Part shown: positions 18,106 to 27,174 of the stretch, piece after piece
Numbering within the stretch: the stretch's first letter is position 1
How the letters are laid out: the number at the start of each line of letters is the position of its first letter
NCBI RefSeq assembly: GCF_009766105.1
Contig: NZ_LMUH01000025.1
Span: 377,190-441,189 of the forward strand
DNA from: Granulicella sp. S156
Lineage (GTDB): Bacteria > Acidobacteriota > Terriglobia > Terriglobales > Acidobacteriaceae
Direction of reading: 5' to 3'
DNA length: 64,000 bases
Program-made: the position numbers and the translations under genes
Notes under the pieces: generated by a model
The model's database searches: none
Told to the model about the DNA's origin: nothing
What the model saw: only the letters and a program-made list of their open reading frames with translations

Positions 18106-18612
18106 TTGTTATCTCAAATTCGCATCGCGTGGACCGCCATCATTTTCGCGCTTCTATTTTGTTCGAACGTCTCTACAATAAGAGCTCAGCAAAAGCCCCT
18201 CACCGCCGAGCAGACGAAGATTGTAGATACGGTGAGTACGATATTCACAGCAGCTCGCACAGACGATATCGCGAAGTTCGATTCGGTGATTGCGCCCGGC
18301 TTCTACATCTTCGATGGAGGCCTCCGCTTCAACGGAGATTCGATTATGACCTTCATTAAGACCCAACACGAAGCAGGCAAGCGCTACGAGTGGAACGTGA
18401 CCGAACCAGACGTCCATATCAGTGGCCATACTGCCTGGATTGCTTACACCAATAAGGGCAGCATAAGCGACGCTTCCGGCACCAGGAATCAGAGCTGGCT
18501 GGAATCGGCTTTTCTTGAAAAACAGTCAGGCATCTGGAAGATCGTGTTTATGCAGAGCACCCGTGTCACCGTAGCAGCACAAGAAAATCATGGTGTGACG
18601 TCACAGCATTGA
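18106..18612 (+). CDS. Exported SnoaL-like (DUF4440) nuclear transport factor 2 family protein
   Basis: The protein has an N-terminal signal peptide (hydrophobic IAWTAIIFALLFCS, cleavage near RAQQ). One NTF2-like domain of about 125 residues follows: TEQTKIVDTVSTIF-like opening helix, FDSVIAPGFYIFDGG, and the strands WNVTEPDVHISGHTAWIAYT and WLESAFLEKQSGIWKIVFM. Family members bind small molecules or act as steroid/polyketide cyclases; none is implied here. The start is taken as TTG 18106 because a perfect AGGAGG lies at 18094-18099. GTG 18067 is in frame upstream but lacks such a site. Confidence 0.75.
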   Translation: MLSQIRIAWTAIIFALLFCSNVSTIRAQQKPLTAEQTKIVDTVSTIFTAARTDDIAKFDSVIAPGFYIFDGGLRFNGDSIMTFIKTQHEAGKRYEWNVTEPDVHISGHTAWIAYTNKGSISDASGTRNQSWLESAFLEKQSGIWKIVFMQSTRVTVAAQENHGVTSQH

Positions 18613-18639
18613 TAGCGTTGGTCAGAATGCATGGAGTGT

Positions 18640-18735
18640 GCGGGCCACCATGCCACAGGAGATGAAGGCTTGTCCCAGGGGCTGAAGCCCATTCTGCGGC
18701 GGTCCCTTAATGTCCGGTCTAAAGTCCGGACCTAT
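18640..18735. repeat. Short GC-rich dispersed-type repeat
   Basis: Between two genes that end here lies a patch with a GGGC-TGAA-GCCC hairpin and GTCCGG-N8-CCGGAC (18712-18731). The wording resembles short intergenic repeats common in Acidobacteria. It may also end the rightward transcript, but there is no T-run. Confidence 0.3.
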
Positions 18736-18759
18736 CTCAGAGGCAAAAGCAAAACACCT

Positions 18760-19701
18760 CTATTTCAAGGTTTCGCGTTGCGCCAGCACCTTATGCAGGG
18801 CATCGTCGAGTGTGCCCTTGAAGATAAGAATCTTCATCTCGTACGACGCTTGTGCGTTGTGTGGGAGGGGCACATGCGGATCAACGTGCTGGCAGGTAAG
18901 CTCTGGATTGCTCCAAACATTGTCAGGCTCCCGTGAGAAGCTCGCGGCTACCCAATCGTGATCGGTAGAGACCGTGACGATCATCGGCACATCCACGACA
19001 CGCGAGCTGTAACGGTAGGTGATGCCATCGTCCCGATGCTGCACCCGCTCTGCCGGAACAGGCGCGGTGTAGGACGCATGATAGCGAACAGGAAACCAAT
19101 CCTTGAGAGGCATCGTCAGTCGTTCCGGGGTCTCGGAGGCTAGAAGATCAAAACCCTCTTTGTAGTGAACGTACGTTCGTTCCAGTCGCGGATCGTAAAA
19201 AACGGCGCTAAAGCGAGGGTCGGTGATCGCCGTCGCAAAGTCGTAGTCAGTCGTAGAGTGGTTGACGAACTCGTAATGAAAGAGGATTCCATCGTCTGCC
19301 AGTGTCGCGCGGGCAACGAAATGGATCTCCCCGAAATCGGCGGCATACTCAAGCCCGTTCCCCGCCCTCTTCCATTGCGGCGCCGTGCCCTGGAGCCCAG
19401 GCTTGAAGATATAGAGATGCTTCGCGTCACTCTGCCCGTGGGCGCGAACCGTTACGTGCTCAGGCAACAGAATTTTGAAGCTGCGTTCACTCGCAGGGTC
19501 ACCAGGAACCACGACCTGCAGGGCCGGGTTCCGATCTTCTGCATCTACCGCCATGCGCACACCTGCAGCATTGTGGACTTCAAGCACTTGCGCGTGTGCG
19601 GAGGGAATAAGTAGGAAGGCGGAGATCAGAAGCCATGCAAGACGTGACGATCTGGGTTCACGTGTAGCCTTCTGAAGACGATTGCCTTGTGACCGGACCA
19701 T
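18760..19701 (-). CDS. Exported protein of unknown function
   Basis: The 313-residue protein has a signal peptide (AWLLISAFLLIPSAHAQ, cleavage near AHAQ). A single beta-rich domain follows without motifs I recognise. Visible blocks are WKRAGNGLEYAADFGEIHFVARATLADDGI, HSTTDYDFATAITDPRF and DHDWVAASFSREPDNVW, with a C-terminal helix. It looks like a secreted beta-sandwich protein, perhaps sugar-related. ATG 19701 is chosen over 19722 because AAGGG lies about 7 bases before it. Confidence 0.65.
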   Translation of the reverse strand: MVRSQGNRLQKATREPRSSRLAWLLISAFLLIPSAHAQVLEVHNAAGVRMAVDAEDRNPALQVVVPGDPASERSFKILLPEHVTVRAHGQSDAKHLYIFKPGLQGTAPQWKRAGNGLEYAADFGEIHFVARATLADDGILFHYEFVNHSTTDYDFATAITDPRFSAVFYDPRLERTYVHYKEGFDLLASETPERLTMPLKDWFPVRYHASYTAPVPAERVQHRDDGITYRYSSRVVDVPMIVTVSTDHDWVAASFSREPDNVWSNPELTCQHVDPHVPLPHNAQASYEMKILIFKGTLDDALHKVLAQRETLK

Positions 19702-19747
19702 AAGTGAACCCTTTCTACACAACCTACGTCACCCTTAGTCTAGAGCC

Positions 19748-19940
19748 TGTCATTTCGACCGACCAGCCAGGAGTGGAGAAATGACATACTTTGGGGTTGT
19801 ACAGCGAGTCCTTTGGCTTCTTCGGTAGTGTAGGCATCCGCGAAATACAGGGGTTTCTAGACGCAAAGCGCGCCACAAACATTTGCATCACGCTCTGCAT
19901 CAAGGGGTTTCTCCACTCCCGTTGGTCGGTCGAAATGACA
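19748..19940. repeat. MITE-like element with about 33-bp inverted arms
   Basis: The left arm (19748-19781) begins TGTCATTTCGACCGACC and ends GGAGTGGAGAAA. The right arm (19908-19940) is nearly its reverse complement, with a few mismatches in the middle. The TGTCATTTCGACCGA words at both ends are typical of short non-autonomous dispersed repeats in Acidobacteriaceae. There is no transposase inside the 126-base centre. Confidence 0.65.
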
Positions 19941-19963
19941 GACTTCGGGGGGGTGGGAACGAG

Positions 19964-20008
19964 CGCAGGTGGAATGCAGTGACTGATTCGTCCTGCATTC
20001 CACCTGCG
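19964..20008 (-). terminator. Hairpin downstream of the TIGR03118 gene
   Basis: CGCAGGTGGAATGCAG at 19964-19979 pairs perfectly with 19993-20008 across a 13-base loop. It begins about 20 bases beyond the stop of the leftward gene at 20029. A T-run is missing, so it could stabilise the 3' end rather than terminate. Confidence 0.4.
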
Positions 20009-20028
20009 TATGGTTCGGGTTAGTTGAT

Positions 20029-21234
20029 TTACTGGTCGTTGCCTTCGGTCAGCTCTGCAGCGACTGGCTTGAGGTATCCCAACAGACCGCCTGTACCTTT
20101 ATTAGGACCGGCGGTGAAGTACAACTCGCCGGCGGGAGAGCCTGCGGGGTCGTAGCTGCTGGGAGTTGCGCTATTCGCTGGAGTGATGGCCCAGATGCCG
20201 TTGACGGCAAGGGGCTGGCCGCTCGCGTTCTGCAACAGGCCATCAAATTTACCGGTGGCCAGGTCATAGGCAGCGATCGTGCCACTGCCCTCGGTGGTGC
20301 CTCCGCCAGCGAACTGGCCGATCAACAGATCGTGGCTGAAACGCCCGAAGTCGAGGGGTGCAAGCGCTACGCCCCAAGGTGCATTGAGCTGATCTCCGTG
20401 CTCGAGGCGCTGCAGGAGTTTGCCTTGTGAAGTGAAGATGTCCACGTAGCCGAGCCCTGGACCATCTGTCTCGATGGGTGAGCCTTCCTGGTGGAGGACG
20501 AAGGTAACGACAATGTCGTTGCCGATGGCCTGCACGTTGAAGGGCACGAAGTGAGGCGGAAGCAGGAGATCGGTGAAGGGCTGTTCTTCGAAGCCGAGGA
20601 GGCTGCCGAGGAGTCCACCAATAGGCTGCTCTTGCAGGTGGACCTTATTGAAGGCATTGTCATAGACATCCACACGGCCTTTGTTAAAGTTGGCGGCATA
20701 CAGATAACGGTTGCCGTTCACAAGCGCGCTGGTGAGGCCGGTGTAGGCGGAGCCATCCGTCGTCTTGACGACAACGACCGCGTTCGTTGAAGGAGCCGCT
20801 TTTCCTGGGGTGATGCCGACGGTGGGGTTCCATCCCACGATAGCGCCATCCAGCGTGGAGAAGAGGAATGCGGCTGCAGGTCCTCCAGGCAGGATGAAAT
20901 CGGTCGTGCTGCCATTGGCGATTGTGCCTGTAGGAGTTCCTGCGGGAAAGGTTTTGTTCGTGGGATCAGCTTTCGGAATGGTAACGATCAGAGAGTTTTT
21001 GACGCCGGCACCGTTGAAGAGCGTGCTGAGGCCGGAGCCGTTGTCGGAGATCCACCAGGGACTGCTGGAACTGCGAGAGAGGCCCCAGGGATTAATCAGG
21101 GTTGGGTCGGTGACGGGAGCGACGCCAGAGGTGTTGGATACGAGATTGACCTGGGTATAGTGCTGCGCGAGAGCAGCAGTTCCCAGAGACAGAACCAGCG
21201 ATGCCTGAGTGGCCATACGCAAAAAGCTTTTCAT
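20029..21234 (-). CDS. TIGR03118-family exported protein
   Basis: The 401-residue secreted protein has a signal peptide (residues 1-23, cleavage near ALAQ) and the TIGR03118 opening NLVSNTSGVAPVTDPTLINP with WGLS next. A beta-propeller-like body follows (GLYAANFNKGRVDVYD-like segments, LNAPWGVALAP, GELYFTAGPN). The family is common in Acidobacteria and its function is unknown. ATG 21234 is preceded by AGGAGA at the right distance; the frame reaches upstream to 21300 but without a ribosome site. Confidence 0.85.
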   Translation of the reverse strand: MKSFLRMATQASLVLSLGTAALAQHYTQVNLVSNTSGVAPVTDPTLINPWGLSRSSSSPWWISDNGSGLSTLFNGAGVKNSLIVTIPKADPTNKTFPAGTPTGTIANGSTTDFILPGGPAAAFLFSTLDGAIVGWNPTVGITPGKAAPSTNAVVVVKTTDGSAYTGLTSALVNGNRYLYAANFNKGRVDVYDNAFNKVHLQEQPIGGLLGSLLGFEEQPFTDLLLPPHFVPFNVQAIGNDIVVTFVLHQEGSPIETDGPGLGYVDIFTSQGKLLQRLEHGDQLNAPWGVALAPLDFGRFSHDLLIGQFAGGGTTEGSGTIAAYDLATGKFDGLLQNASGQPLAVNGIWAITPANSATPSSYDPAGSPAGELYFTAGPNKGTGGLLGYLKPVAAELTEGNDQ

Positions 21235-21515
21235 TGGAGGTCTCCTAATACGGTAAGTCCCGCGGGTATAGGTACCTTTGCTCCGTCTGTTCCGGAGCAA
21301 AGGCTGGAGGCGAATCGCAGGCGGGGAGGAGCTGCAATCGAATCCTCAGCGATACTAGGAGGCCGATCAAAGCTTGATGTCAGGGGCTTGTCAGAACTTT
21401 GTCATCTTCTGAAGACACAAGGAAGGTTGTCAGCGCCTCCTTTGTCTTTCCATGCATTTTTGAAAATGCCTTCGCTCCCTTTCTAAGCTATGATTTTGTC
21501 CGACAGGAGCACGCC

Positions 21516-22565
21516 ATGGCTGAGGTTTCTCCGGGCATCGGTAATGTCGTCCCCAACACAGGGCTCGTAGAGATGGCAATGGCATACTCTCGTAGCCGGA
21601 TCCTCTGCGCGGCCGCTCGCCTTGGAGTTGCAGACGCACTCGGCGATGCAGAACGCAGTGTTGAGTCTCTCGCTAACACCTGCCACGCTGATGCCAATGC
21701 GTTGTACCGCCTGCTGCGAGCGCTCGCCAGTATTGGCATTACTACAGAGACGAAGCCTGCGCATTTCCGCCTGACTGCTTTTGGTGAACCGCTTCGCAAG
21801 GATGTGCCTCAGTCCGCGTGGCCTGCCGTTGTCTTTTGGGCAGACCTGCTGGCCGATAGCTGGTCTTTGCTTACCGACTGTGTCCGCACCGGTAAACCGG
21901 CTGACCGAGTGCGCGATCCCGATATCCCTTCGCGCTGGTCGCAGGACCCCGAAGCCTCGGACATCTTCCGGGCTGTGATGGGCACGGCTCCTGCTGAAGA
22001 GTATCTGCCTCTTGCCCAGGCATGGGATTTTTCTCAATCCAGGATCGTCGCCGATCTCGGTGGTGGAGGTGGAGCCCTCCTTGCTGCGGTGCTCCAGATC
22101 TATCCCCATCTGCACGGGATGCTCGTCGATCATGAAGCGAGCATCCTTGCAGCCCAGCCCCGTTTCGCGGCAGAACCTCTCTCCTCCCATTGCGAACTCA
22201 TTGTTGCCGACCTGACCCAATCCATTCCGCCTGGCGCCGACACGTACATGCTGAAACATGTTCTCCACGGATATCGAGACGAGGGCGCCATCAACCTCCT
22301 CAAAAATTGCCGGGCCATCATTCCGAAGGATGGACACCTGCTCATCATGGAGTTTGTCCTGCCTCCGCTCGTCTCCCACGCCGACCCGCAACTCGAAGGG
22401 CGGCTCATGAGTGACCTCAACATGCTGGCCGTTACTGGTGGTAAAGAGCGTAGTGAACGCGAATGGAAAACACTTCTGGAACCGGCAGGATTTGCTCTGC
22501 GCCACGTGCTCTACCCCTCAGGCGATAAAGTCATGGTCGGGGTTCTTGTAGCAGAGCCCGTCTAG
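21516..22565 (+). CDS. O-methyltransferase (hydroxyneurosporene/acetylserotonin type)
   Basis: The 349-residue SAM-dependent methyltransferase belongs to the plant/fungal-like O-methyltransferase 2 family. An N-terminal winged-helix dimerisation domain (ALGDAERSVESLANTCHADANALYRLLRALASIGI) precedes the Rossmann fold with IVADLGGGGGALLAAVL and the catalytic region LKHVLHGYRDEGAINLLKNC. The usual catalytic His is present (KHVLH). Such enzymes methylate phenolic or polyketide hydroxyls; the substrate is unknown. AGGAG lies about 6 bases before ATG 21516, so the longer frame from 21399 is not used. Confidence 0.9.
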   Translation: MAEVSPGIGNVVPNTGLVEMAMAYSRSRILCAAARLGVADALGDAERSVESLANTCHADANALYRLLRALASIGITTETKPAHFRLTAFGEPLRKDVPQSAWPAVVFWADLLADSWSLLTDCVRTGKPADRVRDPDIPSRWSQDPEASDIFRAVMGTAPAEEYLPLAQAWDFSQSRIVADLGGGGGALLAAVLQIYPHLHGMLVDHEASILAAQPRFAAEPLSSHCELIVADLTQSIPPGADTYMLKHVLHGYRDEGAINLLKNCRAIIPKDGHLLIMEFVLPPLVSHADPQLEGRLMSDLNMLAVTGGKERSEREWKTLLEPAGFALRHVLYPSGDKVMVGVLVAEPV

Positions 22566-22759
22566 GGCGCGTTCGATGAATTTAAGCTGGTTGTTTTTCA
22601 GAGTAACCGCATGTCTCCGAGTAGGGATTCCAACGGCGCAGGCTTTCTTGTCAACCTTCTCTCAGGGCGTATATAGTTTCGAGCCAAAGCTAAAATAAGG
22701 CAGCGTTGTCATTAGCAAGCTCCATTTACAGTAAAAAGTTTTTGGAATCAAGGTATTAC

Positions 22760-24208
22760 ATGCCTACCCCGCACAATCTGGAAACCCCTCATGACCGATA
22801 TAAGGGGACAAACCTTCCGTTGGAACACGACGAGAGATGGCTTCTTGTACAACGCATCATCAGAAGTACGCACTTCGTTAAGGCGTCTCAACTCCGGGAG
22901 ATTCTGACTTATGTGGCGCACCAGGTAATTTTGGACGAAGGGGTGGCAATCCCCGAACATGAGATTGCCTGCAAGGTATTGGGGCGCAGGGAGGGCTTCA
23001 ATCCAAATGATGACAATATCGTTCGGGTCCAGGCTGGACACCTGCGAAAGAAACTGGAGCAATATTTTGCCACCGAAGGCCGTGAAGAACCCTATGTCCT
23101 GGAGATCCCCAAGGGAGCCTATGTCCCTCGTTTTGTTCCGCGGCTGAACACCAGTGAATCACGATCAACGTTCACAGCAGAAACTTCCTTTTCCGCGAGG
23201 GCCGAACAGGAACCGGCGTCTGTGTTCCCCCGTACGCAAACTGCTCTTGAAAACGAGCCTTCTGTAGCCGGTCTTTCCGATCAATCCCTCCTAAAGGCGC
23301 GGTGGAAGCTGCAATCTCTGCCAAAGGTTCCCTCGTACTGGCTTCTGGCCGCTTTCAGTCTGGGGATCGTCGCCATGATTTGCTTCTATCGATTGGCTTC
23401 GACACCGCCTCTCATTGCCGCGGCGAGAGGGCTGCCTCGAAACATGATTGAGCAGCGCATCTTTGCCTCAGGCGCTCCTCTTTCGATCGTCACTACAGAT
23501 TCAAGCCTGGTTCTGCTGCAGAACACCCTGCACACCGATATCTCCATCAGCGATTATGTCGGAGGACAATACCCTTCCAACCTGCTGGCGCATTCTTCGG
23601 ACGACGCACGCAGAGTTGCTCTGGAAAATGCTACAGCCGGACGTTACACCAGTCTGGGAGACCTGACGATCGCCTGGCAATGCCAGGAACTAGCCCAGCA
23701 GTTAGGAACTTCGGCAACACTACGGTATGCGCGTTACATGAGCGTTCGGGACTTCGAAAAAGGCAACTTCATCCTTATTGGAAGCCGTAGGGGAAACCCC
23801 TGGATCTCCCTCTTCGAACCACAACTGAATTTTGCGCTCGAAGAGGACAAGGAGACACATCAGTTCCATTTTTTAAATAAAACCCCCGAGCCGGGCGAAC
23901 AGAAAACTTACGCTAACGAGCAGGAGCCCCACGGAGACTATCTAAGCTACGTTGCGATTGCTCTTGTTCCAAATCTGACGAAGACGGGTTATGTTCTCCT
24001 CCTTAATGGCTCAATTATGGACTCTAACGAAGCCGCCGCTCACCTGGTCTTCGATGGAGATTTATCCCCTCCGCTTTTGCAGGCAATCAATCACCAGGCA
24101 GCCGATAAATCGGAATACCTTGAAATTTTTCTGCGGGTCCATTCGCTGCAAGGTGCGCCGAGCAAATTCGATGTCATTGGCACACGAACTGGTGTCATCA
24201 ATTTCTGA
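22760..24208 (+). CDS. Membrane-anchored winged-helix transcriptional regulator
   Basis: The roughly 482-residue protein has an N-terminal DNA-binding-like part. The segment DNIVRVQAGHLRKKLEQYF and the EIPKGAYVPRF wing strand resemble OmpR/CadC-type trans-reg domains seen in Acidobacteria. A membrane helix lies at about residues 193-213 (YWLLAAFSLGIVAMICFY), with a 270-residue presumably periplasmic C-terminal part. This is the one-component CadC-like layout that senses outside the membrane. The start is uncertain: ATG 22760 has AAGG upstream, and TTG 22706 is also plausible. It ends convergently, overlapping the GH31 gene by 11 bases, so it may control that locus. Confidence 0.65.
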   Translation: MPTPHNLETPHDRYKGTNLPLEHDERWLLVQRIIRSTHFVKASQLREILTYVAHQVILDEGVAIPEHEIACKVLGRREGFNPNDDNIVRVQAGHLRKKLEQYFATEGREEPYVLEIPKGAYVPRFVPRLNTSESRSTFTAETSFSARAEQEPASVFPRTQTALENEPSVAGLSDQSLLKARWKLQSLPKVPSYWLLAAFSLGIVAMICFYRLASTPPLIAAARGLPRNMIEQRIFASGAPLSIVTTDSSLVLLQNTLHTDISISDYVGGQYPSNLLAHSSDDARRVALENATAGRYTSLGDLTIAWQCQELAQQLGTSATLRYARYMSVRDFEKGNFILIGSRRGNPWISLFEPQLNFALEEDKETHQFHFLNKTPEPGEQKTYANEQEPHGDYLSYVAIALVPNLTKTGYVLLLNGSIMDSNEAAAHLVFDGDLSPPLLQAINHQAADKSEYLEIFLRVHSLQGAPSKFDVIGTRTGVINF

Positions 24209-27020
24209 AAAGTCGTTCTGGTTTGCCGTCTTTTAATTGGGCCAAAGCACGCTCAAGGGAAGGCTTATAGTTTTGAGCGCGCTCTTTGGCGTTACCGCCG
24301 CCGGGACGCTTGCTGAGCCGCTCGACTAGCTGATCGTCGGACAAGTTTGCAACAGAATCAAGCAACTGTTGCACAGAAGTCTGCGCAGCAGTGTACTTCT
24401 GCGCAAAGTGCGACAACTCATCACGCGCTGTATCGGGATGGTAGCTGAGCCTGTCGCCGGTCTGCCACGCATCGATCAGCGGATCGGGCGACCAGGCAAA
24501 AGGCCATTCCTGGTTGAGGATATCGTAGGCAGAGTGAAGCCGGACTACGGCTCCGGCAAAGCCGTCCAACTGTGCGCGGGCTGCCTGAGAACCTGCAACG
24601 CGGTGAACTTCAATATGCGTGGCTTTCGATGTGGGGTATATGGGGATACGAACAATGGTGGACAGCGTGTTGCCGTCGTAGGACCATCCAGGAGTCGTCG
24701 CATCGGAGGGTTGGAAGGCAAGCGGCTCTCCATCGACCGTGACAGATTCAGGTGGCCAGTCGGCTGGCAGCCGCAGTTCGTAACCGCGATTGCTCTGTAT
24801 GCCGGGATAGCTTCCCTGTACGGGAGCGATGTCCACCGTAAGAGTGTCTCCCTGCTGTGCTGCGGAGATAGGCGTGAGCGCGTAGACACCCTGCTTGTAG
24901 GATTCGGAGTCACTTCCATCTTCATACAGCGTGTAGGAAGAAGACTGTCCATCGACTAAAGGCCAGATGTTCAGGATAAGCGGGTCGACTGGTTTCTGGC
25001 CGGTATACTGCATCGGCGGCTGCATAGGCACAATCGCTCCCGCGCGAAGATAGACGGGTTCCTGACTGATTGAAAAGGAGCGTTCGACCGTCGCAGGACC
25101 AGAGAGGTGTTTGCCGGAAGCCCACTCCACCCAATCGCCTTTGGGGATCCAGACACTCTGCTTCGCGAGTTGGGTTGCAGGATCGGCAGCCTGAACGATC
25201 GGCGCAACGATCATGGAGTCTCCAAACACATACTCGCCTTTGTTGCTATAGGCCTCCGGGGCCTCGGGGTAGTCATAGTAAAGCGGGTGCAGGAAGGCGG
25301 TGCCGGTATCGTAGGTGCGGCGTGCCTCGGTGTAGAGGTAGGGCTCCAGAGCGTAGCGAAGCTGGAAGGTAGAACGCAGGATGCTGGAGTATGGCTCGGG
25401 ATAGGCCCAGACGCGGCGCTCGGCGTCGGGGTTCTTCGTAGTGTGAGTACGAAGGATGGGGCTGAAGGCGCCGAACTGAACCCAACGCGTATAAAGTTCG
25501 GGACCAACGGAACCCGGTGTGTGGCCACCGATGTCATGACTCCAGTAGGCATAGCCGACATTGGCCGCGGTGGACGTAAACCACGGCTGGAAGGCAAGCG
25601 AATCCCAGGTGGAGACTGTGTCTCCGGAGAAGCCTATCTGATATCGGTGGTTCCCTAGACCACCCCAACGATGGAAGAGCAACGGACGTTTCCCCTCACG
25701 CTCCTGGTCCGTGAAATGAACGTAGTTGAGCCACCAGGTCGGGTTGACTCCAGCTATTCTGGTGGATTTTTCCTGCTGCCAGTCAATCCACCAGAAGTCT
25801 ATTCCCTGCTTTTCGAGCGGGTGATGCAGAATGTCGAGATAGTTCTGCGCGAATTTCTTGCTGGCAATATCGAACGGAACATATTGCTTCTCCGCAGGGT
25901 CCTGCCCCATAGCCCGGGCCATCGTGGCGTATTGGTCTTCCCAGGGTTGAATGCCGGAGGCTGGATGCAGATTGAGTGTGACCTTTAGACCATCGCGATG
26001 CAGTTTGCTGAGGAAGGCAGGCGGATCGGGAAAGAGCAACGAATTCCACGAGTAGCCGCCCCAAGCCTGCTTGTGCCCTGAGGCGTCCATCGTCTCGAAG
26101 TGCCGCCCTAAGGTCTTGTGCCAATCCATGTCGATCACGAAGACGTCGAGAGGAGTATCGTTCTCGCGAAAGCTGCGAGCGAGCTCATCTATCTCTTGAT
26201 CGCTATAGCCCCAATAGCGCGACCACCAGGCCCCAAAGGCAAAACGCGGTGGCAGAGGAATGCGGCCAGCCACACGGACATAATCGGCAAGAGCCTGTTT
26301 GTAACTGTGACCATAACCAAAGAAGTACCAGTCCTGCCGGTCGCCAGCGGGACGTGAGATGACCCAGGGCCACGTGCTCTGTTCGCCTTGCGCAAAGGTG
26401 AAGTCATCCGAATCGAACAGCGGGCGAGTGGAATCGTCGATCAGTGTCCAGCCATTGCGGGAGAGCAGTCCGGGCTCGATCGGCTCATTGGTTTTGTCGC
26501 CTCGCACATCGTCGAGTGTGCGAGTGGTGCCTTGTAGGTTACCGGTGTCGCTAAGGCCAGGATGCCAGACAACAGGCGCACTGTCGTCGGGACGAAAACT
26601 CGTCAACGTGATCGTCAGATCTGCGGAGTTGAACTTTCCATTGTCGTGCGGCGTGTAACGCAGAAGGAGCGCACTGGTTTCAAGGATGAGGGTCTTGCCC
26701 TTGTGAGTAACCTTGAACTCCGGTACTGTGAGACGGCGATTGAGAAAGACCAGGGAGGAATGATCTTCAAAGTGGCCATCCTCAGCCCACTCCATGCGGA
26801 TGAGCTGCGGTGTAAGAACAGTGAAGCGCGCATGGGATGACACCACGATGGCTTGCGGATCAGCGGTAGCCAAGTAGGAAGACTCCGGAGATCTCTGAGG
26901 ACTCTCTGTAGAAGACTGGCCACTCATTTGTGCCGGCACGAACAACGATGCCAGCCAAGCCAATGCAAACCCGAAGAAGAGTGACCGGCCCAGACGTATC
27001 AAAGGTGTATTGCCTCTCAT
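24198..27020 (-). CDS. Glycoside hydrolase family 31 enzyme (alpha-glucosidase/xylosidase-like)
   Basis: This is an exported retaining alpha-glycosidase of 940 residues with a signal peptide (FFGFALAWLASLFVPAQ). The N-terminal beta-sandwich is followed by a TIM barrel with RFAFGAWWSRYWGY, then FWWIDW with nucleophile Asp 413, and GFSGDT with acid/base Asp 467. C-terminal sheet domains (EPVYLRAGAIVPMQPP) come next, and the last 120 residues are helical and unusual. The enzyme probably cleaves alpha-linked sugars in the periplasm. It lies 154 bases downstream of a TonB receptor gene, read the same way, suggesting uptake followed by hydrolysis. ATG 27020 is chosen for its signal peptide; the frame continues to 27260 inside the receptor gene. 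Confidence 0.92.
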   Translation of the reverse strand: MRGNTPLIRLGRSLFFGFALAWLASLFVPAQMSGQSSTESPQRSPESSYLATADPQAIVVSSHARFTVLTPQLIRMEWAEDGHFEDHSSLVFLNRRLTVPEFKVTHKGKTLILETSALLLRYTPHDNGKFNSADLTITLTSFRPDDSAPVVWHPGLSDTGNLQGTTRTLDDVRGDKTNEPIEPGLLSRNGWTLIDDSTRPLFDSDDFTFAQGEQSTWPWVISRPAGDRQDWYFFGYGHSYKQALADYVRVAGRIPLPPRFAFGAWWSRYWGYSDQEIDELARSFRENDTPLDVFVIDMDWHKTLGRHFETMDASGHKQAWGGYSWNSLLFPDPPAFLSKLHRDGLKVTLNLHPASGIQPWEDQYATMARAMGQDPAEKQYVPFDIASKKFAQNYLDILHHPLEKQGIDFWWIDWQQEKSTRIAGVNPTWWLNYVHFTDQEREGKRPLLFHRWGGLGNHRYQIGFSGDTVSTWDSLAFQPWFTSTAANVGYAYWSHDIGGHTPGSVGPELYTRWVQFGAFSPILRTHTTKNPDAERRVWAYPEPYSSILRSTFQLRYALEPYLYTEARRTYDTGTAFLHPLYYDYPEAPEAYSNKGEYVFGDSMIVAPIVQAADPATQLAKQSVWIPKGDWVEWASGKHLSGPATVERSFSISQEPVYLRAGAIVPMQPPMQYTGQKPVDPLILNIWPLVDGQSSSYTLYEDGSDSESYKQGVYALTPISAAQQGDTLTVDIAPVQGSYPGIQSNRGYELRLPADWPPESVTVDGEPLAFQPSDATTPGWSYDGNTLSTIVRIPIYPTSKATHIEVHRVAGSQAARAQLDGFAGAVVRLHSAYDILNQEWPFAWSPDPLIDAWQTGDRLSYHPDTARDELSHFAQKYTAAQTSVQQLLDSVANLSDDQLVERLSKRPGGGNAKERAQNYKPSLERALAQLKDGKPERLFRN

Positions 27021-27123
27021 GTTTAGAAGTCCCCTGATCCTGCTCTGCTTTGAAATCTCATCAGGAGGCTTCCTGATTAAACGGAATAACCTGTATCCGA
27101 CCGATCGCAAGACCGGCCGCAAC

Positions 27124-27155
27124 CCGCTCATCCCACTTGTTTGCGAGATGAGCGG
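27124..27155 (-). other. Hairpin between receptor and GH31 genes
   Basis: CCGCTCATC (27124-27132) pairs with GATGAGCGG (27147-27155) over a 14-base loop, between the receptor stop (27175) and the GH31 start (27020). There is no T-run on the minus strand. It may lower or protect the downstream message, in effect separating the levels of receptor and enzyme. Confidence 0.35.
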
Positions 27156-27174
27156 ACTCTTTTGGGTAGTCAGG

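Larger units (their letters stand above)
19702..20028. other. Intergenic region filled by inverted repeats
   Basis: The 327 bases hold no plausible gene. They contain a long inverted repeat (19748-19940) and a hairpin (19964-20008), described separately. The region between the arms has one short frame that looks non-coding. Confidence 0.6.

Noticed and set aside
21483-22505. 340-codon leftward frame opposite the O-methyltransferase gene
   Set aside because: The methyltransferase has a good ribosome site and intact motifs, and the antisense frame has no recognisable features.
23041-23160. Start of a possible two-component receiver in the winged-helix regulator
   Set aside because: There is no Asp-Lys receiver pattern. 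The segment is better read as the C-terminal helix and wing of the DNA-binding domain.
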